From assembly GCA_934339005.1 (NCBI GenBank), contig CAKRHR010000003.1, positions 62,001 to 126,000 of the forward strand: 64,000 nt of DNA. Direction: 5' to 3'. The stretch is from an uncultured Catenibacillus sp. (lineage in GTDB: Bacteria > Bacillota > Clostridia > Lachnospirales > Lachnospiraceae). The notes below the pieces were generated by a model that was given only the letters and a program-made list of their open reading frames with translations, searched no databases and was not told the DNA's origin. A program made the position numbers and the translations under genes. Positions 16,162-23,978 of this stretch are shown here, in pieces; within the stretch, counting starts at the first letter, position 1; each line of letters begins with the position of its first letter.

Positions 16162-16200
16162 TGTTGAAAATAAACTTTTAAACACTATGGATTTTCAACA
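16162..16200. promoter_or_regulatory. Perfect inverted repeat between the PucR-type gene and the redox cluster
   Basis: TGTTGAAAAT (16162-16171) and ATTTTCAACA (16191-16200) are exact inverted copies separated by 19 bases. A smaller palindrome TGACA-gtgtg-TGTCA lies at 16261-16275. The layout suits a dimeric regulator binding in a divergent control region. A possible promoter for the plus-strand gene is TTGCCT-17-TATATT ending near 16246. Confidence 0.6.
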
Positions 16201-16342
16201 GACGTTTGAGGAAATTTGCCTCGTATAATGATATAATTTATATTATCAGCTTAGCATGAATGACAGTGTGTGTCAAAGTATTTATGCTTATGAACATCTG
16301 TCCGATGTATTCACATTTAGCGTAATTTTAGGAGGAGAGAAT

Positions 16343-18457
16343 ATGGCAGTCATTACTATTGATGGTATCCGTTTGGAAGTGCCTGACAATAAAAACGTGC
16401 TTGACTGTGCACTTGAAGCAGGTATTTATATTCCACATCTTTGCCATCATCCAAACTTGCCGGAAAACGGTTCATGTCGTATGTGTATCGTTGAAGTTGA
16501 CGGCGAAGACAAACCAGTAACATCATGTACATTAAAGGCAAAGGACGGATTAAACATTCGTACAAAGAGCGAACAGTTATCCAAGCTTCGTAACCTGGCA
16601 CTTGAACTTTTACTTTCAGGTCATCCGGAAGATTGTTCTACATGTCCAAAATACGGTAACTGCGAGCTTCAGACATTAATTCAGTACGTAGGTGCAACAA
16701 ATGCACGTATGCGCTGCAGAACTAAAGGTTTCAAACAGGATGAACGCAACCCATTACTTGTACATGATATGAATCGTTGTGTACTTTGCGGACGTTGTGT
16801 ACGTGCCTGCAACGACTTAAGAGGTGTTAAAGTTCTTCAGTACCAGAAGAAAGATATGGAAACATATGTTGGTACATTACATAATAAATTATTAATTGAT
16901 GCGGACTGCCGCTTCTGTACAGCCTGTGCTGAAGTCTGTCCGACCGGTACAATTCGTGATAAGGTACAGTTACTTTCAGCAGGCGCAAAGAAAGAGGACG
17001 TTTATGTACCTTGTAAGGCAGCATGTCCTGCACATACAGATGTGCCTCGTTACATTCGTTATGTCAAAGAAGGCAAATTTGATGAAGCAGCCGCAGTTGT
17101 TCGTGAAAAAGTACCATTCCCTAAAGCTCTTGGTTACATCTGCAGCCACGTATGTGAGATGAACTGTAAACGTAACGAAGTTAATGAACAGCCAATGTCC
17201 ATCAGAAATATCAAGAGATATGCCGCAGAACATGATACAGGCGCATATTGGAAGGGCAAAGGCAAACAGCTTCCGCCAACAGGCAAGAAGGTTTGTGTTG
17301 TCGGTGCAGGTCCTGCAGGTATGACAGCAGCATATTATCTGAGAAAACAGGGACATGATGTCACAATCAAAGAAGCTCTGCCACGCGTTGGTGGTATGAT
17401 GGGCTTTGGTATTCCTGCATACAGACTTCCTAGAACAATTATCGAAGAAGAATTTGCAGTAATCAAAGAAGCAGGCGTGAACCTTGAATTAAATACAAGA
17501 GTTGAAAAACCTGTAGACTTATTAAAAGAATATGATGCCGTATTAATGGCTATCGGTGCACATCAGGGTGTGCGTCTTCCACTTGAAGGCAGCAATCTTG
17601 ACGGCGTATTATTAAATATTGATTTCTTAAGACAGACAAGCCTTGGCGAAGAAACAGGCATGGGCAAACGTGTCATCGTTCTTGGTGGCGGTAACGTTGC
17701 ATTTGACTGTGCAAGAAGTGCAAAACGTCTTGGCGCAGAAGAAATTCACCTTGCATGCCTTGAAGCACGCGATGTGATGACTGCAGATGATGAAGAAATC
17801 GAACAGGCACAGGAAGAAGGTATTTTCGTACATCCAGCTCAGACATTTGAACGTATCACAGGTACAGACCATGTGACAGGTGTTGATTTCATGGACGTAG
17901 AATCCTTCACATTCGATGAAAACAGACGTGCCATCATCAAAAAGGTTGAAGGCTCAGAACATCATATTGATGCTGATACAGTTATTTTTGCAACAGGTCA
18001 GCGTTCTGACATTACAGAAGATGCAGGACTTCCTCTTGGCCGTGCAAACAGCATTGTTGTCAAAGAAGAATCTCTTGCAACACCGGTAGATGGCGTATTT
18101 GCAGCAGGCGATACAGTTTATGGTACAAAATCCGTTATTATGGCTATTGCATCAGGTCGTGACGCTGCCAGCGAGATTGACAAATATCTTGGCGGTGACG
18201 GCGATATTTCTGAAGTGCTTGCACCAGTTGAAACAGCAGACCCTTATATTGGACGTATCGAAGGTTTTGGCAAAGAAGAACGCTGTGGTACAGCCGTAGA
18301 CAGTGCTAAAAGCCGTGAAGACAACTTTGACTTATTTGACCATGGTATCTGCGACAGCGATATCTGCAAGGAAGCCGGAAGATGTCTTCAGTGTGACCTT
18401 AGATTACAGATTGCTGCACCTAGAATCTGGACAGCATACGATAAGAAGGAGGGCTGA
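16343..18457 (+). CDS. NuoG-like [2Fe-2S]/[4Fe-4S] module fused to GltD-like NAD(P)H-FAD oxidoreductase
   Basis: About 704 residues. The N-terminus is a plant-type [2Fe-2S] ferredoxin domain (Cys34, 45, 48, 62), then the NuoG-type HPEDCSTCPKYGNC site, two [4Fe-4S] motifs (CVLCGRCVRAC and CRFCTACAEVC), and from about residue 215 a glutamate-synthase-small-subunit-like part with two Rossmann motifs, GAGPAGMTAA near 321 and GGGNVAFDCA near 448. This architecture occurs in NfnB/SudA-type and formate-dehydrogenase or hydrogenase-associated diaphorases. It should accept electrons from NAD(P)H at FAD and pass them through Fe-S clusters, possibly by bifurcation. The ATG at 16343 follows AGGAGGAGA. 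The next gene begins 2 bases after the stop. Confidence 0.85.
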   Translation: MAVITIDGIRLEVPDNKNVLDCALEAGIYIPHLCHHPNLPENGSCRMCIVEVDGEDKPVTSCTLKAKDGLNIRTKSEQLSKLRNLALELLLSGHPEDCSTCPKYGNCELQTLIQYVGATNARMRCRTKGFKQDERNPLLVHDMNRCVLCGRCVRACNDLRGVKVLQYQKKDMETYVGTLHNKLLIDADCRFCTACAEVCPTGTIRDKVQLLSAGAKKEDVYVPCKAACPAHTDVPRYIRYVKEGKFDEAAAVVREKVPFPKALGYICSHVCEMNCKRNEVNEQPMSIRNIKRYAAEHDTGAYWKGKGKQLPPTGKKVCVVGAGPAGMTAAYYLRKQGHDVTIKEALPRVGGMMGFGIPAYRLPRTIIEEEFAVIKEAGVNLELNTRVEKPVDLLKEYDAVLMAIGAHQGVRLPLEGSNLDGVLLNIDFLRQTSLGEETGMGKRVIVLGGGNVAFDCARSAKRLGAEEIHLACLEARDVMTADDEEIEQAQEEGIFVHPAQTFERITGTDHVTGVDFMDVESFTFDENRRAIIKKVEGSEHHIDADTVIFATGQRSDITEDAGLPLGRANSIVVKEESLATPVDGVFAAGDTVYGTKSVIMAIASGRDAASEIDKYLGGDGDISEVLAPVETADPYIGRIEGFGKEERCGTAVDSAKSREDNFDLFDHGICDSDICKEAGRCLQCDLRLQIAAPRIWTAYDKKEG

Positions 18458-18459
18458 TT

Positions 18460-19659
18460 ATGATGTTAAGTGTTGAAGAAATCATCGAAAGAGTAAAAAC
18501 AGCAGGCCTTCGTGAATATGGTGTATACAACGAATGTGTTGCTGGCAAATGGGAAAAAATCCTTAACGAAGCAGACCCTGCCGACGGTGATATGGCTGTC
18601 GCAGCAGGTTTAAATAATAACGATACAGATAAAGCACTGTTAGCACTTCTTAAAGAGGATGCTGACAAAGTCATCACAGGTATGCAGATGGCTGCCAAAG
18701 TTCTTGGCGCCAAAGAAATGGTGCTTTATATTCCTGAAGGTGAAGATGAATTAAAGGCTTCTCTGGAAAGCAAATGCGCAGATGCTGACATTGCCCTTGA
18801 AGAAGGTATTGTTAATGTCCGCAGATTCCGTGGCAAGGCGATTCATCATATCGAAACATTAAAAGCACTTGCAGATATTGCAGACGGTTCTTATGAACCG
18901 GGCGTTTTGCTTGCAGTTAAATCCGGTGATACAATCGGTGAACTGAAAAAATATCCATTTGGCACAAAAGTCGCTGATGTTGTCGGTGATGTGGCAGATG
19001 TGAAAGCAATTATGATTGGTTCAAAACTTTATGATACAGAAACAGCCTGTGGCATTGTGATTGAAAATGATACAGCAGCAGGCAACGGTGTGATTACATT
19101 AATCGATAAAGGTGCATGTATGATTGATACAGCAGAGAAGGTTCTGCTGAAAGAACGTCAGCACGGCTGTGGCAAATGTACTTTCTGCCGTGAAGGTCTT
19201 GGACAGCTTCATGTGATGACAAAAGAAATTACACAGGGCCAGGGCAAAGCATCTTATCTTGATATGATGGATGAAATCGGCGATGCCATGACATTCTCAA
19301 CATTATGTTCTGTTGGTCAGACAGGTTCTGATTTTACAATGGCTTCTATGAAGTATTTTGCAAATGAATACACAGACCATATCAAGAAAAAGAAATGTAC
19401 AACAGGCGTATGTAAATCATTTATGTCTATTTACATTGACCCTAACGCATGTACAGGTTGTGAAGAATGTGCGGACGTATGTCCTGCAGATGCCATTGAA
19501 GGTAAATCAGGCTTCATTCACATGATTGATGAATTTGAATGTACAAAATGTGGCAAATGTATCGCTGCCTGTGAAGAAGAAGCAATTATCCAGACAGACG
19601 GTCGTCTGCCTAAGTTACCAACAAGACTTACAAAAGTTGGTAAGTTTAAGAAACGCTAA
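18460..19659 (+). CDS. NuoF-like Fe-S protein lacking the FMN/NADH site, with C-terminal 2x[4Fe-4S]
   Basis: 399 residues. The middle and C-terminus match NuoF: VITGMQMAAKVLGAKEMVLYIP, an SLBB-like segment, then HGCGKCTFCREGLGQL, the [4Fe-4S] ligand loop. Two ferredoxin motifs follow, CTGCEECADVC and CTKCGKCIAAC. The canonical FMN/NADH-binding GRGGAGFPTG and the NADEGDP loop are missing: the first ~70 residues are short and read AGLNNNDTDKAL instead. It therefore probably acts as an electron conduit, with NAD(P)H oxidised by the partner gene upstream. Ribosome binding site AAGGAGGG. It is translationally adjacent to the previous gene. Confidence 0.8.
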   Translation: MMLSVEEIIERVKTAGLREYGVYNECVAGKWEKILNEADPADGDMAVAAGLNNNDTDKALLALLKEDADKVITGMQMAAKVLGAKEMVLYIPEGEDELKASLESKCADADIALEEGIVNVRRFRGKAIHHIETLKALADIADGSYEPGVLLAVKSGDTIGELKKYPFGTKVADVVGDVADVKAIMIGSKLYDTETACGIVIENDTAAGNGVITLIDKGACMIDTAEKVLLKERQHGCGKCTFCREGLGQLHVMTKEITQGQGKASYLDMMDEIGDAMTFSTLCSVGQTGSDFTMASMKYFANEYTDHIKKKKCTTGVCKSFMSIYIDPNACTGCEECADVCPADAIEGKSGFIHMIDEFECTKCGKCIAACEEEAIIQTDGRLPKLPTRLTKVGKFKKR

Positions 19660-19742
19660 AATTTATCATGACAGGCTTTGGTATAAATGTTATTTAAACT
19701 GAAGCATCCGGGTGGATTTTGGTCGTAATTATTTTATAAAAA

Positions 19743-19891
19743 ACATATATGAAGGTGCGGGAATATTGAAAAATATTTTAGGTGCCTTCATATATGTAAA
19801 ATGAGTCGCGGACAAATGCTATTTTAATAGGTATAAATTTGTCTGTAAACTCGTATATAGGCCGGTTATAAAAATTATCATATATTCCGGC
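19743..19891 (+). other. Three consecutive hairpins in the intercistronic region
   Basis: The 258-base gap before the flavoprotein holds (1) a 13-bp perfect stem ACATATATGAAGG/CCTTCATATATGT (19743-19797) with an inner AATATT/AATATT, (2) GACAAAT/ATTTGTC with inner CTATT/AATAG (19811-19843), and (3) GCCGG/CCGGC (19861-19891). None is followed by a T-run, so they are not ordinary terminators. They could be RNA processing or stability elements, or an unrecognised regulatory leader of the flavoprotein gene. Confidence 0.5.
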
Positions 19892-19917
19892 GGGGACAAA
19901 ACAGGAGGAGATTAACC

Positions 19918-21378
19918 ATGAAGAAGATGGAAGCAGATGTAGTAGTTGTAGCAGGTGGTCCGGCAGGTCTTGCGGCAGCAATTACAGCAGGGGAAAATGA
20001 CCTTAAAGCAATCGTATTTGAAAAATCAAATACAACAGGCGGTGCAGCCAATATGGGTATGGGCCCACTTGGACTTGGCACAAAATATCAGAAGGAAGGC
20101 TTCTGTGACATTACAAAAGATGATGCTATGGATATCCATATGAAGTACACACATTATCGTGTAGATGGTGATCTTGTACAGACATATTTTGAAAAATCCG
20201 GAGATACAATCGAATGGCTGGAAGATATGGGTGTTGAATTTGCAGGCGCATTCAGATACTTTAAAGAATCTGCGCAGACATGGCACATCGTTAAACCTGA
20301 AAATGGTGTTATCGGACCTCGTGCAGCAGGTCCTATGATTCGTATTATGACAGAAAAAGTCAAAGAACTTGGCGGTGAAATTTATCTTGAAACACCTGTA
20401 AAGAGCCTGATTATGGAAGATGGTAAATGCGTTGGTGTTATCGCAACATCTAAAGACGGCGAAGAAATCGAAGCAAGAGCAAAAGCTGTTGTTGTAGCTA
20501 CAGGTGGTTTTGGTACAAATAAAGAAATGATTAAAGAAGAATTCAACCTGAATCTGTGGGAAGACTTCTTCCCATTCAACGTACCTGGTACAGTTGGTGA
20601 AGGTTTGAAGATGATGTGGGCAGCAGGCGCTCAGAAGTTCCGTCCAAACATTGAAATGATTTATCAGTTGAAAGATAACTTGAACTGGTTCTTACTGGAT
20701 GCGGTACTTCGTCAGCCTAACCTCTTAATTAACCAGAGAGGTGATCGTTTCATGGATGAAGGACAGATGGGTAACACAACATTTACAGGTAATGCGATTG
20801 CACTTCAGCCAGGCAATTATGCATATGCTATCATGGATGGTGCTATTCTTAAACATTACAAGAAAAATGGTCCTGATATCTTTGATATCGTACATCCAAA
20901 GGAAGCTTTTATGGCAGTTGACGGTGAATTTGACCGTGCAGTAGAAGAAGGTTATGACGGATTCTTCAGAGCAGATTCTATTGAAGAGCTTGCTGAAAAA
21001 CTTGGCATTGATGCTGAAAAACTTGAAGAAACAATCGATGATTACAATGATATGTGTGATGAAGGCTATGATTCACAGTTTAACAAATTCCACGGATATC
21101 TTCATCCAATCACAGGTAAGGGTGGCTATCTTGTAGGTAAGTTCTATGTTGCAGCTTATGGCACAATCGGTGGTGTCAGAATCAACAAAAACTGTGAAGT
21201 ATTTGATGAAAATGACAATGCTATCCCTGGCTTATACAGTGCTGGTTCAGATGCCAACACAATTTATGGTGACAGCTATAACTTCACACTTCCTGGCAAC
21301 ACAATGGGCTTTGCTATTAACTCCGGTCGTATGGCTGGTGAAGCAATGGCAGACTACATTGACAGCCTTGAAGACTAA
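19918..21378 (+). CDS. Fumarate-reductase-like flavoprotein (FAD_binding_2), substrate unknown
   Basis: 486 residues without signal peptide, haem motifs or FMN domain, hence cytoplasmic. The dinucleotide fold opens VVVVAGGPAGLAAA (Ala replaces the first Gly of GxGxxG), followed by ATGGFGTNKEM and NQRGDRFMDE. Compared with soluble fumarate reductases, the Arg in GDRF is kept, but the dicarboxylate-binding His is replaced (AYGTIGG) and the segment normally NRLGG reads SYNFTLPGNTMGF without Arg. The reduced substrate is therefore probably not fumarate; a non-dicarboxylate enoate, ketone or aromatic acceptor is likelier. AGGAGGAG precedes the ATG. The two upstream Fe-S proteins are plausible electron donors. 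Confidence 0.85.
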   Translation: MKKMEADVVVVAGGPAGLAAAITAGENDLKAIVFEKSNTTGGAANMGMGPLGLGTKYQKEGFCDITKDDAMDIHMKYTHYRVDGDLVQTYFEKSGDTIEWLEDMGVEFAGAFRYFKESAQTWHIVKPENGVIGPRAAGPMIRIMTEKVKELGGEIYLETPVKSLIMEDGKCVGVIATSKDGEEIEARAKAVVVATGGFGTNKEMIKEEFNLNLWEDFFPFNVPGTVGEGLKMMWAAGAQKFRPNIEMIYQLKDNLNWFLLDAVLRQPNLLINQRGDRFMDEGQMGNTTFTGNAIALQPGNYAYAIMDGAILKHYKKNGPDIFDIVHPKEAFMAVDGEFDRAVEEGYDGFFRADSIEELAEKLGIDAEKLEETIDDYNDMCDEGYDSQFNKFHGYLHPITGKGGYLVGKFYVAAYGTIGGVRINKNCEVFDENDNAIPGLYSAGSDANTIYGDSYNFTLPGNTMGFAINSGRMAGEAMADYIDSLED

Positions 21379-21480
21379 TGTGTGATTGTCACACGCTGTG
21401 TAAACAGTATTCATTATGCTTATTAGCGTCAAACATTTCTTTGTTTGGCATAATAAAATATTCTCTCTAAAAAAAGCAGA

Positions 21481-21507
21481 GGGCCGCGATTTGTTCGCGG
21501 TCCTTTG
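21481..21507 (+). terminator. Terminator after the redox cluster
   Basis: GGGCCGCGA (21481-21489) and TCGCGGTCC (21495-21503) form a GC-rich stem with a five-base loop and TTTGT after it; an A-run precedes it. Confidence 0.85.
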
Positions 21508-21582
21508 TGCATTATGGATATAATGGAATTATCATGAATTTATAAAATTTATAAAATTTTTGCAAATATTTGAAAACATCTC

Positions 21583-21619
21583 TGGACTTTACTCCTGTAA
21601 AATGTTAAAATATTACAGG
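21583..21619 (+). promoter_or_regulatory. yerC promoter overlapped by an inverted repeat
   Basis: TGGACT (21583-21588), 17 bases, TAAAAT (21606-21611). The inverted repeat CCTGTAA (21594-21600) / TTACAGG (21613-21619) spans the -10 element, the usual position of a repressor site. YerC is TrpR-like, so self-regulation is a possibility. Confidence 0.55.
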
Positions 21620-21663
21620 GTAAAAACAAAAGTTAAAAAAATAACGATTGAGGAGATGAAGAA

Positions 21664-21960
21664 GTGAATAAAAAAATCAAAACACAGGAAGTAGAACAGC
21701 TTTTTGAAGCGATTCTGCAGTTAAAAGATACAGAAGAATGCTTTGAATTTTTTGAGGATTTATGCACGATTAATGAATTGCTTTCACTGTCACAGCGTTA
21801 TGAAGTTGCAAGAATGCTCAGAGAACAGAAAACTTATCTTGAAATCGCTGAAAAGACAGGTGCCTCCACAGCAACCATCAGCCGTGTCAACCGCTCATTA
21901 AACTATGGTAATGACGGTTATGATATGGTCATGAAGCGTCTGGAAGGTAAAGACGAGTAA
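21664..21960 (+). CDS. yerC: YerC/YecD-type TrpR-like DNA-binding protein
   Basis: 98 residues, GTG start after GAGGAGATG. TINELLSLSQRYEVARMLREQ followed by TYLEIAEKTGASTATISRVNRSL is the TrpR-superfamily helix-turn-helix as found in YerC/YecD proteins of Firmicutes. The family is small and regulatory targets are poorly known. It is a single-gene unit between two hairpin terminators. Confidence 0.92.
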   Translation: MNKKIKTQEVEQLFEAILQLKDTEECFEFFEDLCTINELLSLSQRYEVARMLREQKTYLEIAEKTGASTATISRVNRSLNYGNDGYDMVMKRLEGKDE

Positions 21961-22054
21961 TTGTTAAAAGATAAAAGTCTAAAATGAAAAATCTGAAATA
22001 AAGACAAAAATAAGAGCCCTAAAAAGGCTAAAACGAATTTAAGCAAATGAATGT

Positions 22055-22101
22055 AAAAATGGAAGTGAACAACGCACTTGGCGAGGGTCACTTCCATTTT
22101 T
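22055..22101. terminator. Bidirectional terminator between yerC and the DUF1836 gene
   Basis: AAAAATGGAAGTGA (22055-22068) pairs with TCACTTCCATTTTT (22088-22101). The A-run on one side and T-run on the other allow use by both converging genes. Confidence 0.9.
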
Positions 22102-22136
22102 CGTGTTTTTATTTATTCTCTTTAGATTTGATGCAT

Positions 22137-22841
22137 TTATTTATTTTCTTTAGATTTGCGATCTTTCTTTGCAGCAGCATCCTTTTCCTTTTTGGTCTCT
22201 TTAATATTTACCTTAGCACTTTCTTTTTCAGCGGCTTCAGTTTCGTGCATATAATCAATGATATGTTCAATTAACTGCTTCTTCACAGAGATATCATAAC
22301 TTAAAGTGCATACAAAACTGAACAAAGACAATCGGTTACGGTCTTTGGCGCTGGCGTCAGGGAAGGCTTCACCGGCATAGTGATATTTGCTTTCCAAATC
22401 TTCAAAAAGCTCATCAGTCAATGCCATCTGTGTATTATAAATATCCTCATAAATACGTTCAAGATTTAAATCACTGTCTGAATTAAAATAATTGTCAGTG
22501 ATTGGTTTTAATAAAGTCTGGATATCATTGATAGAAAGAAAACTCTTGTAGTAATAAATGAAAGTCAACAATAACAGATGTTCTTTGGAGTATTTCTTTT
22601 TCTCCGGCGCAGGCAGCAGGTCATTCTTGGCATAGTTGTTGATCATCGTCTTTGTCAGAATCTTGTCGTCGGGGTAGCGCTTAGTGTTCTTTAAATGCTC
22701 ATCCATAAATGTAGTGACCTGGTCCATATACAGTGCGATGTCCGGAAGCAAGTCCGGATGGATATAATCCGTCATGGCTTTTGTGTCATGGAATTTCTGA
22801 ATCATGTCTTTTATTGCTTCGTACTTTAATTCATTACTCAT
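22137..22841 (-). CDS. DUF1836 family protein (putative HTH repressor)
   Basis: 234 residues. The segment DKILTKTMINNYAKNDLLP, then KKKYSKEHLLLLTFIYYYKS and FLSINDIQTLL (about residues 60-115), matches DUF1836, a MerR-like helical family that includes Bacillus YkrK, a transcriptional repressor. The C-terminal 30 residues are almost entirely Lys/Glu/Ala and probably disordered. There is a well-formed promoter upstream on this strand, with a perfect inverted repeat at the start site, which supports an autoregulated DNA-binding protein. It converges on yerC. Confidence 0.8.
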   Translation of the reverse strand: MSNELKYEAIKDMIQKFHDTKAMTDYIHPDLLPDIALYMDQVTTFMDEHLKNTKRYPDDKILTKTMINNYAKNDLLPAPEKKKYSKEHLLLLTFIYYYKSFLSINDIQTLLKPITDNYFNSDSDLNLERIYEDIYNTQMALTDELFEDLESKYHYAGEAFPDASAKDRNRLSLFSFVCTLSYDISVKKQLIEHIIDYMHETEAAEKESAKVNIKETKKEKDAAAKKDRKSKENK

Positions 22842-22887
22842 CGTTCGTTCACACCTTTTATATAAATTTATCTGATAAGTTAAATGC

Positions 22888-22919
22888 TCATAAAATGTTG
22901 TATTCTTGACATTTTATGA
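22888..22919. promoter_or_regulatory. Perfect 10-bp inverted repeat at the DUF1836 gene start site
   Basis: TCATAAAATG (22888-22897) and CATTTTATGA (22910-22919) with a 12-base spacer, immediately downstream of the -10 element for the minus-strand gene. A candidate autoregulatory operator. Confidence 0.55.
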
Positions 22920-22923
22920 TAAT

Positions 22924-22952
22924 ATTATATATAAAAACGATGTAATGGTCAA
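22924..22952 (-). promoter_or_regulatory. Promoter of the DUF1836 gene
   Basis: Read on the minus strand: TTGACC (22952-22947), 17 bases, TATAAT (22929-22924). It is about 85 bases ahead of the start codon. Confidence 0.7.
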
Positions 22953-23083
22953 TAGAATACGCGAAAAACGAGTGGACAAAACGGCATAAAATAGTAAGAA
23001 AAACTATATAATTTATACTTTGAAATCGTAGTATTTGATAAGACATCGAAATGCCAGGAATACCACGTATAACAAATAATAGA

Positions 23084-23101
23084 AAATTGACATGTCAATT
23101 T
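23084..23101. promoter_or_regulatory. 18-bp perfect palindrome
   Basis: AAATTGACATGTCAATTT is its own reverse complement. It lies just after the stop of the DUF421 gene on the minus strand and contains TTGACA on both strands. It may be an operator or a pair of opposed -35 elements; no T-run, so not a terminator. Confidence 0.4.
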
Positions 23102-23109
23102 AAAGTGTA

Positions 23110-23823
23110 CTAATTTAAAATATCAGGAAGCGTTTTTGCGCGTTCCTTCTTAAAATAATGCAGTTGTCCATCAATAGAGCAGGTGGCAAGAAAAATATCC
23201 TCCAGTGTCCCTGCATTAAGAGCTTGAAGCTGATGGTTAAGCCATTTTTCATCCTTGCCACTGTGCTTCAAATTTTCAAACATAATTTTGCCGTCAATAA
23301 TAACAATGCTTTCAGGTGCTTCATCGGGCAGTGTCAAAGACAGGTCAGCAGGTGTGACAGGTCTATTTCCGGCTTTGGGAAAGAAACTGATACGGCCGTT
23401 AGGTTCAAGATAAGCGGTGTCAATCTGGCTTAAGTCAAAATAACCCTGAATACGGCACTGGCTTAAAAACTCATGAATATCCATATTGGCGCGGCGCATA
23501 TTTTGAAGATAAAAACAATTGTTGCCAAACAGTGGTGTCGTTTTGCCTACAATCAGATGTCTGAGCTTTAGTGATTTTTCAGTGACTTTGGAAAGTACAA
23601 CTGCGGCAATGGCATAGAGCACCATAGCCGTCAATGGTTTGACAAAATCATTTTCAAGGGAGGTTGCCATCTCAGCGGCAATCGAGCCTATTGTGATGCC
23701 GTTAATGTAGTCAAACATACTCATCTGGGAAATCTGGCGATAGCCCATCCATTTTGTTAGTAAAAAAAGTGCGATAATCGAACCGATGGAAATCAGTACG
23801 ATGTGCAAAATATCTATTAGCAT
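23110..23823 (-). CDS. DUF421 membrane protein (YetF/YkjA family)
   Basis: 237 residues. Three hydrophobic helices occupy roughly residues 5-90 and include MSMFDYINGITIGSIAAEMA, the conserved DUF421 segment. The cytoplasmic remainder has KSLKLRHLIVGKTTPLFGN and the tail domain expected of YetF-type proteins, some of which are linked to spore germination or membrane homeostasis in Bacillus; the function here is open. Start is ATG at 23823 with AAGGATG upstream. The genes on both sides have their own promoters. Confidence 0.88.
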   Translation of the reverse strand: MLIDILHIVLISIGSIIALFLLTKWMGYRQISQMSMFDYINGITIGSIAAEMATSLENDFVKPLTAMVLYAIAAVVLSKVTEKSLKLRHLIVGKTTPLFGNNCFYLQNMRRANMDIHEFLSQCRIQGYFDLSQIDTAYLEPNGRISFFPKAGNRPVTPADLSLTLPDEAPESIVIIDGKIMFENLKHSGKDEKWLNHQLQALNAGTLEDIFLATCSIDGQLHYFKKERAKTLPDILN

Positions 23824-23915
23824 AGGTTTGTTGCATCCTTTCTGTCATTGCCTTTATTATTTTCATATACAATGAAAAGTATTCCTAAAATATTTATTAA
23901 ATTTCTATACCTTCG

Positions 23916-23945
23916 TTGACATAAAAATAAAAATACTGTTATAAT
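23916..23945 (+). promoter_or_regulatory. Promoter of citrate synthase
   Basis: TTGACA (23916-23921), 18 bases, TATAAT (23940-23945): both hexamers match the sigma-A consensus exactly. The start codon is 33 bases further on. Confidence 0.8.
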
Positions 23946-23978
23946 CTACGTAGAACAAAAAGGAAAGGTGGAAATCAA

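Noticed and set aside
22047..22274. Plus-strand open frame opposite the DUF1836 gene
   Set aside because: It runs through the terminator hairpin and the Lys-rich tail of the real gene; Phe/Leu-rich shadow.
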